In this document: positions 7,130 to 15,150 of the stretch, piece by piece | How positions within the stretch are numbered: position 1 is the first letter of the stretch | Layout of the letters: each line of letters starts with the position of its first letter | Made by a program: the position numbers and the translations under genes | Notes under the pieces: model-generated | What the model was told of the DNA's origin: nothing | Database searches by the model: none | The model's input: the letters and a program-made list of their open reading frames with translations, nothing else | Assembly: GCA_964484795.1 (NCBI GenBank) | Contig: CAZAFN010000021.1 | Location: 1 to 28,904, forward strand | Length of the DNA stretch: 28,904 bases | From: CAZAFN01 sp964484795 | GTDB lineage: Bacteria > Pseudomonadota > Alphaproteobacteria > Methylaequorales > Methylaequoraceae | Direction: 5' to 3'

Positions 7130-8115
7130 TAAGTTGCAATCTTATTTAATTTTTTGTTTTTCCCTTTAATAAGCTTAGCAAGAGAAATTACTTTCTCTTT
7201 TTTTAACTTTAAAAAATCAATAAGCATATCTTGGCCTATACCTGAAATTATTATTGATGTATTTTTTTTAAGATCATATCTTTTAATCATTTCAAAGATT
7301 TTTTTAGAAATTTCTTCCAATTGTATTTCAGAGATTTTTTCAGAAATTTTTTTGATCAATTCTTGATCTTCATTTTTAAAATCAAATCCTAAACTTCTTG
7401 AGACTCTATACATGCTAGCTTTTAGAGTTTTATTGCCTTTGTCTGATGTGTCATCAATGTCAAAATCTTTCTTAATTCTTTTTTTAATTCTGTAGATGTC
7501 AGATGTATCGGAAAAATTTTCAGGTATTAATTTATATTTCTTTTTTTTGTAATTTATGTGAGGTGTAATTGCAAACAATGGTGTTCTCATAAAACCTGTG
7601 TATAAAAGCTCAGAATTATTTAGTCTTCCAAAATCATCTGAACTTTTACACTTCATTTGACTATTTTTAATGCAAATTAAATCTGTTGTAGTGGAACCAA
7701 AATCAATTACTATTGCGTTATTAACTTTCTTTTCAATGAATCTCCCTATAGAGTGCCAGTTCATTGAAATGATGTCGTCTAATTCTGGTCTTAATGTTAG
7801 AAATTCCTTTGAATTAGTGTAGTAAAACTTTCTGCAATTAAGTAATTTACATGCATTTAATATTTCCTTTGCACCACTTCTTCTGTTTCTAAATGTGTCA
7901 CATAGTTCACCCGTCATTGTGATGCAACATTTATTTTTTTTGTTTGTGATAAGAGTATTGATGAACTTTATAACTTTCTTAAGATTGTCAATACCCTTCC
8001 ACAAGTGACATTTAAGATATTTGACATAACAAACTTCTTTTTTATCGTTAAGACCAATGATCTTTATGTGTACACCACCAATGTCAATACCTAAATATTC
8101 AATTTCTTTTTTCAT
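7081..8115 (-). CDS. H4MPT-linked C1 transfer protein, hydantoinase/oxoprolinase family (MfnF-like)
   Basis: A 344-residue ASKHA-fold protein. The phosphate-1 motif LGIDIGGVHIK is at residues 8-18 and the phosphate-2 motif VIDFGSTTTDLI near 134-145. In archaea the related MfnF joins the furan and the tyramine-glutamate parts of methanofuran. Bacterial copies are usually called H4MPT-linked C1 transfer pathway proteins. The neighbouring MfnD-like ATP-grasp gene, whose stop directly precedes this ATG, and the mfnB gene on the other side fit assembly of methylofuran. The C-terminus (YHAPALSIAMLLAGSK) is family-like, so the 49-base tail-to-tail overlap with mfnB is genuine and not a misplaced stop. 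Confidence 0.75.
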   Translation of the reverse strand: MKKEIEYLGIDIGGVHIKIIGLNDKKEVCYVKYLKCHLWKGIDNLKKVIKFINTLITNKKNKCCITMTGELCDTFRNRRSGAKEILNACKLLNCRKFYYTNSKEFLTLRPELDDIISMNWHSIGRFIEKKVNNAIVIDFGSTTTDLICIKNSQMKCKSSDDFGRLNNSELLYTGFMRTPLFAITPHINYKKKKYKLIPENFSDTSDIYRIKKRIKKDFDIDDTSDKGNKTLKASMYRVSRSLGFDFKNEDQELIKKISEKISEIQLEEISKKIFEMIKRYDLKKNTSIIISGIGQDMLIDFLKLKKEKVISLAKLIKGKNKKLNKIATYHAPALSIAMLLAGSK

Positions 8116-9078
8116 TTAGAAATAAATTTTATCTATTTTTTTTAAATTAATTTTTAATTTTTTTTTTAAAACGGTTTTAACATAGAAATTTGTTATTTCA
8201 TGTAATACATTTTCTCCATATGATGACTTAATTCCAACATATGAACTGGTAAATCTTGAATTGATCTCTATTACTTTCCATTCTTTATTACACCTAATTA
8301 TATCAACTCCAATCAAACCAAATAAACCTTTAAATTCAGAACAGATTTGACTGGCTAAATTTTGGATTTCAGGTCTATGACTTTCTAAGCCACCAATGTA
8401 CAAACCTATCTGTTTGATATTATTATTTTCTATAGACACTATTTGCTCGTTGCAGGTTAGAACCTGAGCTATCCCTTTGCAACATAGCATTGAGAAACTG
8501 CCTTTTTTACCATCAACAAATTTTTGGATAAAGTTTTTGTTGTTAAGCTCCAAATTTTTTTTATTTTTAAATATTCTAATGTTTTCTGACCCAGCTCCAT
8601 ATTCAGGTTTAATTATGAACCTTTCTTTTTTAATATTTTTGATGTTTTCTATATCTAAGCATAAGATTTTTTTTCTCCGAAGTGCCTTAATAGTTTTAAT
8701 TTTGGAAGAAAAAATTTTAGTGCAAGAATAAGATGAATTAAGAAGTCTAAATTTTTTTTTAAGTTTCAAATATAGTTTTAATGAAATTTTTTCAGTTTCT
8801 GGTGCAATTAAAATCAATTTGAATTTATTTTTAAAGGATTCTAATATTTGTTCAATAGATGTTGTTGGACGAGTTAAGTGATAATGGATTTTTTTTTTAT
8901 TCAAAGTGCTTAATTTGTAATTTCTTATTACATGAATTTTTTTAAAAGCAGCGTTTTTATCAAAATTTTCTGAAATACAGTCAACCAACTTAAGAGCTTC
9001 AGAAAAAATTTTTTTATTTAATTCTGAGCTTATTTTGGGTTGAGATGTAAAATATTCAAATAAAATTATTTCGTTCAT
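8116..9078 (-). CDS. ATP-grasp ligase, MfnD-like
   Basis: A 320-residue ATP-grasp protein resembling the archaeal tyramine-glutamate ligase group (MfnD). The start MNEIILFEYFTSQ matches the family's usual first strand, so the ATG at 9076-9078 is well placed. The ATP-binding lysine segment ERFIIKPEYGAGSENI is near residue 154, and the metal-binding end of the fold, VIEINSRFTSSYVG, is near 269-282. It likely adds glutamate to the tyrosine or tyramine moiety of methylofuran; the exact substrate is inference. It is co-transcribed with the MfnF-like gene and divergent from the HisA-like gene, with only 14 bases between the two starts. Confidence 0.7.
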   Translation of the reverse strand: MNEIILFEYFTSQPKISSELNKKIFSEALKLVDCISENFDKNAAFKKIHVIRNYKLSTLNKKKIHYHLTRPTTSIEQILESFKNKFKLILIAPETEKISLKLYLKLKKKFRLLNSSYSCTKIFSSKIKTIKALRRKKILCLDIENIKNIKKERFIIKPEYGAGSENIRIFKNKKNLELNNKNFIQKFVDGKKGSFSMLCCKGIAQVLTCNEQIVSIENNNIKQIGLYIGGLESHRPEIQNLASQICSEFKGLFGLIGVDIIRCNKEWKVIEINSRFTSSYVGIKSSYGENVLHEITNFYVKTVLKKKLKINLKKIDKIYF

Positions 9079-9092
9079 GATAATTATAAATT

Positions 9093-9797
9093 ATGGAGAC
9101 TATATTAGCAGTTGATATAAAAAAAGGAAAAGCAGTTAAAGCTTTCGCTGGATTTAGATTAAATTATAAACCATTGATGGTAAACTCCTTGGATTATTCT
9201 GATCCAATAAAATTAATAAGAACTATTCTAAAAAAAATGGATTTAAAAAAAATCTATTTAGCTGATCTTGATTCTATACAAAATCTTAAACCTAATGATT
9301 ATCTAATAGAGAAAATATTAATAACTTTTCCCGAAATTAATTTTTTAATTGACTCTGGTTTTGATTATCCAATTACGATTGAGAGGTTTTGCAAGCAATT
9401 AAGACAGAAGAATATAATTAATTTTCAAATAGTTGTTGGGACAGAGAAAATTAAAAATTATAATTTTAGAAATTTTTTTATCAATAGTGATTCTAAGATC
9501 TCTATTGATTTTAATGGAACCCAAAAAAAGTGGTTTAAAAAAATAAAAAAATTAAAAAATAAACCAGAATTAATACTAATGTTCTTGAAAAAAATTGGTG
9601 GTAGAGGGATTGAATGGAAACAAATAAGAAATATGATCAAACTTTTCCCTGAAAACAGTTTTACTGTTGCTGGAGGGGTCAAATACGAAAATCAAAAAAA
9701 AAAGTTAAGTGTAATGGGGGTTGATGCAGTAATTGTTTCAACCCTCATCCACAGAAAGTACCTAGGAACAAATAATCCGGAAGATACTAGCTTTTAA
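9093..9797 (+). CDS. HisA-like TIM-barrel protein of the H4MPT cluster
   Basis: A 234-residue TIM-barrel protein related to HisA/HisF and found in archaeal and methylotroph H4MPT gene sets (corresponding to orf9 of Methylobacterium, as I recall it). The N-terminal AVDIKKGKAVKAFAGFRLNYKPL (in two parts, residues 5-27) mirrors the family's start, YLADLDSIQ is at 55-63, and the C-terminal phosphate-binding loops VAGGV and GVDAVIVSTLIH are visible. It is not an ordinary histidine gene, since no his genes are nearby; its reaction in H4MPT or methylofuran synthesis is not known to me. Its own promoter must lie in or across the divergent MfnD-like start. Confidence 0.7.
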   Translation: METILAVDIKKGKAVKAFAGFRLNYKPLMVNSLDYSDPIKLIRTILKKMDLKKIYLADLDSIQNLKPNDYLIEKILITFPEINFLIDSGFDYPITIERFCKQLRQKNIINFQIVVGTEKIKNYNFRNFFINSDSKISIDFNGTQKKWFKKIKKLKNKPELILMFLKKIGGRGIEWKQIRNMIKLFPENSFTVAGGVKYENQKKKLSVMGVDAVIVSTLIHRKYLGTNNPEDTSF

Positions 9798-9855
9798 AAA
9801 ATGAAAACAACCTTGATAGCCATCCGCCACCACTAGCTTTTTTCGATGGCTCCAT
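9787..9855 (-). CDS. Possible 22-residue small ORF directly downstream of fae
   Basis: An ATG at 9853-9855, 12 bases after the fae stop, opens a 22-codon frame ending in TAG (9787-9789). The peptide begins MEPSKKASGGG and ends WLSRLFSFFKS: a basic and glycine linker followed by an amphipathic, aromatic helix of the kind that binds membranes. The stretch is also visibly richer in G and C than surrounding spacer DNA. Against it: no Shine-Dalgarno is evident, so it would rely on translational coupling to fae. The same bases contain an inverted repeat that could act as a structure between the convergent genes. The last 11 bases overlap the HisA-like gene. Confidence 0.35.
   Translation of the reverse strand: MEPSKKASGGGWLSRLFSFFKS
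9818..9851. terminator. Inverted repeat between convergent HisA-like gene and fae
   Basis: AGCCATC (9818-9824) and GATGGCT (9845-9851) are perfect complements separated by 20 bases that include six thymines. It is placed where a bidirectional terminator would be expected, but the loop is long and the U-tract is on the wrong side of one arm. The repeat also falls within the possible small ORF. Low-confidence call. Confidence 0.25.
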
Positions 9856-9867
9856 GTCGGATGAATT

Positions 9868-10377
9868 TCATTTTGCAGCAAAAGGATGTTCGGCAGAGTC
9901 TTTTGCAGCAACAACGTCTTTAGCTTTTGGTTCACCGGCTACAGCTCTTTCTATAGCCTCTTTAGTTGCTTGATAATTATATTCTTGAATTTTTTTATCA
10001 TCTTCAGCAAGCCAGTGGATAAAAACACCAACAGAAATAAATAAATTATCTGCTTCATCAGCTGGAATTGTTCCTGATTCAACACAATCCATAACCGCTT
10101 TTGCAACACCATGTTGTGCAGGGCCAAACATTTGTACTGCTTGTTTTGCGCCTTTCATTGTTACCTTATTAAACATACAAGTAGCAGGTTTTGTCATTAA
10201 ATTAGGAGCTACGACAGCGAGTAAAGCCGTAAAACCATCTTTATTATTCGTTAGACTATTAGCAAATGCAGTCTCAGCAGCCGAGCCACGTGGCCCAATT
10301 AACAAGTCAATATGAGCAACTTCATTGCCATCACCGACTAGAGATTCACCGACAAGCATTTTAGTGATTTTAGCCAT
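9868..10377 (-). CDS. fae: Formaldehyde-activating enzyme
   Basis: Catalyses condensation of formaldehyde with H4MPT to methylene-H4MPT, the entry step of the pathway and a sink for toxic formaldehyde. The 169-residue protein matches the family throughout: GESLVGDGNEVAHIDLL with the catalytic histidine (H22), IGPRGSAAETAFAN, GFTALLAVVAPNLM, KGAKQAVQMFGPAQ and the C-terminal HPFAA. A strong ribosome binding site (GGAGGA, complement of 10381-10386) is just upstream. It follows the CitG-like gene by 45 bases, in which an AT-only palindrome (10411-10427) is seen. Codon and base use are much less AT-biased than in neighbours, consistent with very high expression. Confidence 0.97.
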   Translation of the reverse strand: MAKITKMLVGESLVGDGNEVAHIDLLIGPRGSAAETAFANSLTNNKDGFTALLAVVAPNLMTKPATCMFNKVTMKGAKQAVQMFGPAQHGVAKAVMDCVESGTIPADEADNLFISVGVFIHWLAEDDKKIQEYNYQATKEAIERAVAGEPKAKDVVAAKDSAEHPFAAK

Positions 10378-10422
10378 TTTTCCTCCATTTTAAAATTATT
10401 AACAATCCGATATAAAAAAATT

Positions 10423-11265
10423 TTATACTGGACATCTGAATATATCGATTATTTTGTCTATTAGCAAGGTTGTTACAGTTAAATCCGCACAAGTTCCAGG
10501 ATTATAGTGATAAACCTTGAGATATTTATCTAGTTTCAGAAGAATTCTTTTATAGTTTTTTTTAAGATTAATTTGTTTTTGTATCATTTGACTTTTTCTC
10601 ATCACACTTAAAGCCTTTTCTCTTCCAAACTTTCTCTGAATATGACTATCCGTATCAGTAGATAAATAATTAAGATAAAGTAGTTCAGCTGCAACTTTTT
10701 CTGATTTTTTTAATTTAATTGATCGGTAATAAGGTAATCCAAAATTAAGAATTTCTGAATAATTTTCTTCATAACATCTAGATATTCTATCCCACTTAGA
10801 ACCAATCTTCATGGCTTTTCTAAAATTCAATGATTTTTTGTAGGAACTAACATTTCCTTTGCCTTTATATTTGCCAATACCACCAGGCTTAACATAGTCA
10901 ATGGCCTTAAATATCAAATCGCCATCTTCGTTTTTTATACTCGCAACTTCTTTTTTTAAATCACTTCTTAAATTTTTTATTCCTTCAATTGAAATCTTAA
11001 TTATTGGAGCGCAAAGTAAAACAATTCCTAAATTGTAATTTGAACCCAATTCAATAAAACATTTTCTTGATGAAAAAAAAATTGCATTTCCAATACTCAG
11101 ATTTTTGTCAGTAAGTATGTCAGATGAAATTTTAGCTGCTCTTCGAAATTTCTCTAAGTTCATTCCTATTATTTTGGAATAAATACTATGGTTTCCAGGT
11201 TTAAGAATTTTTAGTTCCTCAAAACAAGATTTTAAATATAGCTTTTTGACAATTTCTCTAGACAT
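10423..11265 (-). CDS. Triphosphoribosyl-dephospho-CoA synthase-like (CitG/MdcB family) protein
   Basis: A 280-residue all-helical protein of the CitG/MdcB family. Family signatures visible are ELKILKPGNHSI (residues 17-28), SIGNAIF near 57-63, NLGIVLLCAPI, DSHIQRKFG and the terminal NPGTCADLTVTTLL. Classical members make the prosthetic group precursor of citrate or malonate decarboxylase, but no such enzyme is encoded here. A homologue sits beside fae and mch in Methylobacterium (orf7, as I recall) and is linked to H4MPT or methylofuran synthesis, with unknown reaction. It overlaps the upstream ATP-grasp gene by eight bases, so translation is probably coupled. Confidence 0.75.
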   Translation of the reverse strand: MSREIVKKLYLKSCFEELKILKPGNHSIYSKIIGMNLEKFRRAAKISSDILTDKNLSIGNAIFFSSRKCFIELGSNYNLGIVLLCAPIIKISIEGIKNLRSDLKKEVASIKNEDGDLIFKAIDYVKPGGIGKYKGKGNVSSYKKSLNFRKAMKIGSKWDRISRCYEENYSEILNFGLPYYRSIKLKKSEKVAAELLYLNYLSTDTDSHIQRKFGREKALSVMRKSQMIQKQINLKKNYKRILLKLDKYLKVYHYNPGTCADLTVTTLLIDKIIDIFRCPV

Positions 11266-12145
11266 TAGGTTTTTTTCTTTTCAACTTTCTAATGAAATCC
11301 GTAACTAAAATTTCTGTGATATCCTTTTTCTCAACTTTTTGCATTGCTTTCCATGACGGAATGCTATTAATCTCAAGAACAAAAGTTGATTTTTTGTGGA
11401 TTTTTATGTCAATTCCTCCGTATCCAAGTCTAAAGATACGTGAGATTTTTTCACACATTCTTTTTAATTTGTCATCTATATTTATTATTTTAAAATTTGC
11501 TCCTTGAGAGACATTGGTCAAAAATTTTTTTGAACTTCTCTCCATAGCTGATACGACTTTGTGATTGCTTACTAGAACTCTTATATCAGAAAATAATTTT
11601 TCATTTGGGGAACCAATGAATTTCTGCAAATAGAAGACATTTCCGGTTGCTAGAATTTTTTCAACTTTTTTGATGTTTTTTACAAGAATTATTTCTTTTC
11701 CTTGTGATCCAAATATTGGTTTAAGTAAATATCTGTTTTTTTTATTTGTTAAATATTTTCCAGAATCTCCATTAAACCAAACAATCGTTTCGGGCGAAGA
11801 AATCCCATTGACTTCCAATATTCCAGTAGTTCTTACCTTGTCCACAGTTTTTTCAATGGTATCTGCTGAATTATGTACATATGTTTTTTTTTCTTTAAGT
11901 AGGTGCAATAGGCTCAATTTAGTTGTTATTTCTTCAAGTGAACCTTTATTAATGAATCTGACCCAAACGCCATCTATTTGATTTTGTCTCTTATCTGAAA
12001 AAAGTGAAAATTGTTTATTAGAGAATTTTGCAACGAGATTCTTAAAAAAAAATTTTTTTACTCTGCAGTTATTTTTTTTTAAATAAAGTTCAATCTTTTG
12101 ACTATGCCAATCATGAATATCACCAATAATACCTATGGAATACAT
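11258..12145 (-). CDS. RimK-like ATP-grasp glutamate ligase of the H4MPT cluster
   Basis: A 295-residue ATP-grasp enzyme of the RimK group, related to the archaeal ligases MptN and CofF that add glutamate to H4MPT or F420. The ATP-binding segment YLLKPIFGSQGKEI lies near residue 138, SDIRVLVSNHKVVSAMER near 188, and the metal-binding VLEINSIPSWKA near 262-273. It is expected to add glutamate to H4MPT or to the polyglutamate tail of methylofuran; which of the two cannot be told from sequence. One base separates it from the mch stop upstream, and it overlaps the CitG-like gene downstream. Confidence 0.75.
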   Translation of the reverse strand: MYSIGIIGDIHDWHSQKIELYLKKNNCRVKKFFFKNLVAKFSNKQFSLFSDKRQNQIDGVWVRFINKGSLEEITTKLSLLHLLKEKKTYVHNSADTIEKTVDKVRTTGILEVNGISSPETIVWFNGDSGKYLTNKKNRYLLKPIFGSQGKEIILVKNIKKVEKILATGNVFYLQKFIGSPNEKLFSDIRVLVSNHKVVSAMERSSKKFLTNVSQGANFKIINIDDKLKRMCEKISRIFRLGYGGIDIKIHKKSTFVLEINSIPSWKAMQKVEKKDITEILVTDFIRKLKRKKPNV

Positions 12146-12146
12146 T

Positions 12147-13094
12147 TTAAGAAAAAGACATTTTTATCATCTTGTCATTAATTTTTCCTGATGAGTAGGA
12201 TTTACCTGTTTGTTTTGAATTTATTATAACCACTGCCGGACTGAATAAAGAACCATCAATCTTATAAAAGTCTTTGTTATAATTCTCAAAAATTTTTTTA
12301 AAAGGTTTGCCGTAATCTTTTGAGCCTATACTTGGAAGTTTTTTGGAAAGTTCTTGTAGTTCACCTTCGGGTCCATCTATGGTTAACTGGACGATTCCTC
12401 CATAAATAATTGCATCATTGGTTCTTCCCATTCCTGTAATAAAATCGTTTGCGACAGGAGGTAATGGTGCTGATCCAAGTCCATGAATAACTCTATCAAG
12501 TGGAAACTTAAGTTCGTGTATTTTGTGAATTGCCACCTCAAGGACTCTGGCAACTACTTGAATATTTCCGCAGATTGATGTTGTAGGGGTAAGAATAAAT
12601 GAAATATTTTCTGGTTTGATATTACAGTCTTTGGCAATTTTTTGAACGATTTCCTTTGGAGGAAATACATCAACCTCTAAAATTACACATGTTCTGTCAT
12701 CATAATCCTTATACCCAAGTGCAGAAAAAATTTTTTCTTTCTGCGCTATAGATCTAACAGGTCCTGAACCAAGAGAGAAGAATTTCTCGTGGTTAAGACT
12801 CCAGCCAGCATATTGAGAGCCTAAGCATGCCAGTGCTGGATGGGATGCGTAGACGGAGACATCCCAATTGGTAAAATTTGTGTTTTGGTTTGGAGTTATA
12901 TTGACAGTTCCAAGCCCACCTAAACATATTTCTGAAATTTTTATACCCGCTTCTATACTTCCACTGGTATTAATTCCAGCATCAATTATTTTACATCCCA
13001 TTGGACCGGATTCTAGAAGAAGATTTAGACGATCTTTTTCCTCTATAATCAAATCTAAAAGTTTATTTGCATTTTTATTAATACTGTAATTCAT
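12147..13094 (-). CDS. mch: Methenyltetrahydromethanopterin cyclohydrolase
   Basis: Interconverts methenyl-H4MPT and 5-formyl-H4MPT in the cytoplasm. The 315-residue protein has the usual Mch length and motifs: ESGPMGCKIIDAG near residues 28-40, GGLGTVNITP near 59-68, and the segments WDVSVYASHPALACLGSQYAGW (residues 74-95, with internal conserved Cys) and HGLGSAPLPPVANDFITGMGRTNDA in the C-terminal half. The start ATG follows an AAAGAGCAACT stretch. There are 62 bases to the preceding ATP-grasp gene and one base to the next gene. Confidence 0.95.
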   Translation of the reverse strand: MNYSINKNANKLLDLIIEEKDRLNLLLESGPMGCKIIDAGINTSGSIEAGIKISEICLGGLGTVNITPNQNTNFTNWDVSVYASHPALACLGSQYAGWSLNHEKFFSLGSGPVRSIAQKEKIFSALGYKDYDDRTCVILEVDVFPPKEIVQKIAKDCNIKPENISFILTPTTSICGNIQVVARVLEVAIHKIHELKFPLDRVIHGLGSAPLPPVANDFITGMGRTNDAIIYGGIVQLTIDGPEGELQELSKKLPSIGSKDYGKPFKKIFENYNKDFYKIDGSLFSPAVVIINSKQTGKSYSSGKINDKMIKMSFS

Positions 13095-13156
13095 AGTTGC
13101 TCTTTAACATTTTAAAACTTATTTTGAGTTAATCAGTAAATTTATAAAAAAATTAT

Positions 13157-14266
13157 TTATCTTTCACAAGAAAGACTTTTATGGATTTTTTTGGCAAGTC
13201 TTGAGATTTTTTTTTTTATTATTTCTCTTTTTTTTGACTTAAGGTGTAACAAACAGATAGGTTCATCTAAGTTTATTTGATCTTGCAATGATGGTAATTC
13301 AGAAAAGTTTTTGGATTTAGACAATTTTTTAATGAAAGAAATTTTTTTTTTGTCAATGAGAACTTTTTTTTTACTGTAAATAATTGTTGTAGAAAAAAAA
13401 AATGTTGGATTTTTAAATTTTACATCAAAATTATAATCATCAAAAACTTTTTTGTTTGTTTTATGTATGATGTTGGTGCTCAAACCTGGTCTAGCATTTA
13501 ATTCCAACAATTTAAGATCTGAAAAATTATTTTTCTTTGATATCAAATCTATATTATTAACTCCCCTTAATCTAAAAATTTTTGATATTTTTTTTACAAT
13601 TCTTTGCATTTTTCTTAATTCAAAATCGTTAACTTTTCTTGTAAGTATTGTTTCAATTAGGAATGGATTTTTTGTATCCTTTGATTGAATTTGGTCTAAG
13701 ATAGATAAAATTTTGGTTTTTTTTTCATCAGAAAAAAATTGCACTGAAATTGATTCACCAGTTTCAAATTTTTGAAAAAAATCATTTTTTGAAATTTTTG
13801 TCTTAGTTCCTAGAATTCTTACATCTTTTCCACCAGAGGATCTGAAATTTTTCACAAGCCAAGTCCCAACTTTAGGCTTTTCTAAAGACCATTTAGGATG
13901 ATCAATTTTGTTTTTTTTTAAATTATAGAAAAATCTTGATGACTTTGTAGATGTGAAGCTAGATAAATCATTGCCTTTGTTTTTTCTATTAGAAATAATT
14001 GATTCATCTTGAATTATTTCTGCATAACCAGAACCTATTAAAATTTCTTTATTGTTATTTGGATCTATTTTTTGAAGGAGATTTCTTATTTTAAGATCAG
14101 TAAAATTATTAACTTTGAAGATTCTTTTGCAATATTTTTTTAAATTGAGACTACTAAAACGACATATTACAAAAACTTCATAACTTAAACGATGAAAAAT
14201 TCTGGCAAGATCTTCGGATGCCGAGGAGATTATAATGATCTCTCTTTTTTCTTTTAAATCTTTAAT
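13157..14266 (-). CDS. ATP-grasp protein of the H4MPT cluster, apparent AUU start
   Basis: Predicted ATP-dependent carboligase, corresponding to the cluster gene called orfY in Methylobacterium. Its reaction is unknown. The first canonical start codon in frame is GTG at 13855, but it falls inside the ATP-binding motif WLVKNFRSSGGK. The frame is open upstream to 14290 and encodes a typical pre-ATP-grasp N-terminus (KREIIIISSASEDLARIF, then EILIGSGYAEII). No ATG, GTG or TTG occurs in this upstream part, and the other two frames offer none near its beginning. The best start is ATT at 14264-14266, three bases after AAGGGA and overlapping the mtdB stop, giving about 369 residues. Near the C-terminus LLELNARPGLST is the metal-binding segment. 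Confidence 0.75.
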   Translation of the reverse strand: MKDLKEKREIIIISSASEDLARIFHRLSYEVFVICRFSSLNLKKYCKRIFKVNNFTDLKIRNLLQKIDPNNNKEILIGSGYAEIIQDESIISNRKNKGNDLSSFTSTKSSRFFYNLKKNKIDHPKWSLEKPKVGTWLVKNFRSSGGKDVRILGTKTKISKNDFFQKFETGESISVQFFSDEKKTKILSILDQIQSKDTKNPFLIETILTRKVNDFELRKMQRIVKKISKIFRLRGVNNIDLISKKNNFSDLKLLELNARPGLSTNIIHKTNKKVFDDYNFDVKFKNPTFFFSTTIIYSKKKVLIDKKKISFIKKLSKSKNFSELPSLQDQINLDEPICLLHLKSKKREIIKKKISRLAKKIHKSLSCER

Positions 14267-15150
14267 ATTTCCCTTGATGTCTTTAAAGCCTCATCAAAAT
14301 TAAGATATAAAGGTTTTTCTGTTGAGCACATTTTTTCAAACATTTTATATTGAGTTTTCACCTTAATATCTCCTGAAGTCAATGGTCCTATAGATAAGGC
14401 ACCACAGGGATGTTTGGTGTCATCGTCTTTAGAATCAACACCCTCAAGTCCAGATGGTGGCACAGCATTAACATCAGCCAAGACCATTGCTTTAGATGCT
14501 TGATTTAATTGTTGCAAGCTAAGAACTTGGGTGCCAGCTCTGGCAGCACAAAATATTATTTCAGCATCAGGTAAAAATGATGAATTTTGTTCATCAGTTG
14601 ATCCATCAGCAGGTTTTATTTCAACGTTAAAACGCGATTTATACTCTTTGGCTTTATTTGAAACATTTGTTATTCCATCATAACCAATGATGGTGCATTT
14701 TGCTCCATATTGTGAACACATAATAGCTGAAATTCCTCCAACGATTCCCTTTCCACCATATATGACAATATTTTTATCTTTAAGATCTGTACTAAATTTA
14801 TCTTTCAAAGTTTTTTCGGTGCAAGCAACCATTGCAGCTGCAGTAGTAAAGGATCCGGCAGGGTCTGGGAAAACTGATATTTCAAATGGTGGTACCATTG
14901 ATTTTTTGGCTACATCCATCATATCTAATGCTAGAGATAAATCCTTTCCACAAATAAATATGCCTGTTTTTTTTGCATTGGAGACAGATCTTGAAAAGAT
15001 CGCATCTTGGACGAGTGATTTAATGTCAGTCAAATTAACATTGGTGTATGGAATTACCAGATCATAACCAGCATCACAGGCCATATTAACATCAAATGGG
15101 CTTACATTTTCCTGAGGACTTATCATATGTAAAATATTTTTCTTTGTCAT
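14254..15150 (-). CDS. mtdB: Methylene-tetrahydromethanopterin dehydrogenase (NAD(P)-dependent)
   Basis: Oxidises methylene-H4MPT to methenyl-H4MPT with NAD(P). The 298-residue protein has the MtdB N-terminus (HMISPQENVSPFDVNMACDAGYD), the catalytic-domain FPDPAGSFTTAAAMVA near residues 94-109, and the Rossmann loop YGGKGIVGG at 131-139. MtdB rather than MtdA is inferred from the N-terminal motif and H4MPT context. Its ATG overlaps the mptG stop (ATGA at 15147-15150) and its stop overlaps the proposed ATT start of the following ATP-grasp gene, so all three are probably translated in concert. Confidence 0.92.
   Translation of the reverse strand: MTKKNILHMISPQENVSPFDVNMACDAGYDLVIPYTNVNLTDIKSLVQDAIFSRSVSNAKKTGIFICGKDLSLALDMMDVAKKSMVPPFEISVFPDPAGSFTTAAAMVACTEKTLKDKFSTDLKDKNIVIYGGKGIVGGISAIMCSQYGAKCTIIGYDGITNVSNKAKEYKSRFNVEIKPADGSTDEQNSSFLPDAEIIFCAARAGTQVLSLQQLNQASKAMVLADVNAVPPSGLEGVDSKDDDTKHPCGALSIGPLTSGDIKVKTQYKMFEKMCSTEKPLYLNFDEALKTSREILKI
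14264..14275 (-). promoter_or_regulatory. Ribosome binding site with ATT start of the ATP-grasp gene
   Basis: On the minus strand AAGGGA (complement of 14270-14275) is followed after three bases by ATT (complement of 14264-14266). It is the only SD-like plus plausible initiator combination that places the conserved EIIIISS strand a few residues from the N-terminus. AUU initiation is known in bacteria (for example infC in E. coli). A second possibility is an ATC/ATT/ATA codon after the GAGAG at about 14240-14245. Confidence 0.45.

Noticed and set aside
10411..10427. AT-only palindrome TATAAAA-AAA-TTTTATA upstream of fae
   Set aside because: It has no G or C pairs, so it is a weak hairpin and a poor terminator; such palindromes are common at this base composition.
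11670..11981. 103-codon plus-strand frame
   Set aside because: Antisense to the RimK-like ligase; no coding signal of its own.
13157..13855. ATP-grasp gene starting at GTG 13855 (232 residues)
   Set aside because: The GTG codes for the valine of the WLVK ATP-binding motif, and a family-like N-terminal domain continues upstream in frame.
14687..15067. 126-codon plus-strand frame
   Set aside because: It is antisense to mtdB, has no family resemblance, and mtdB matches its family across the whole stretch.
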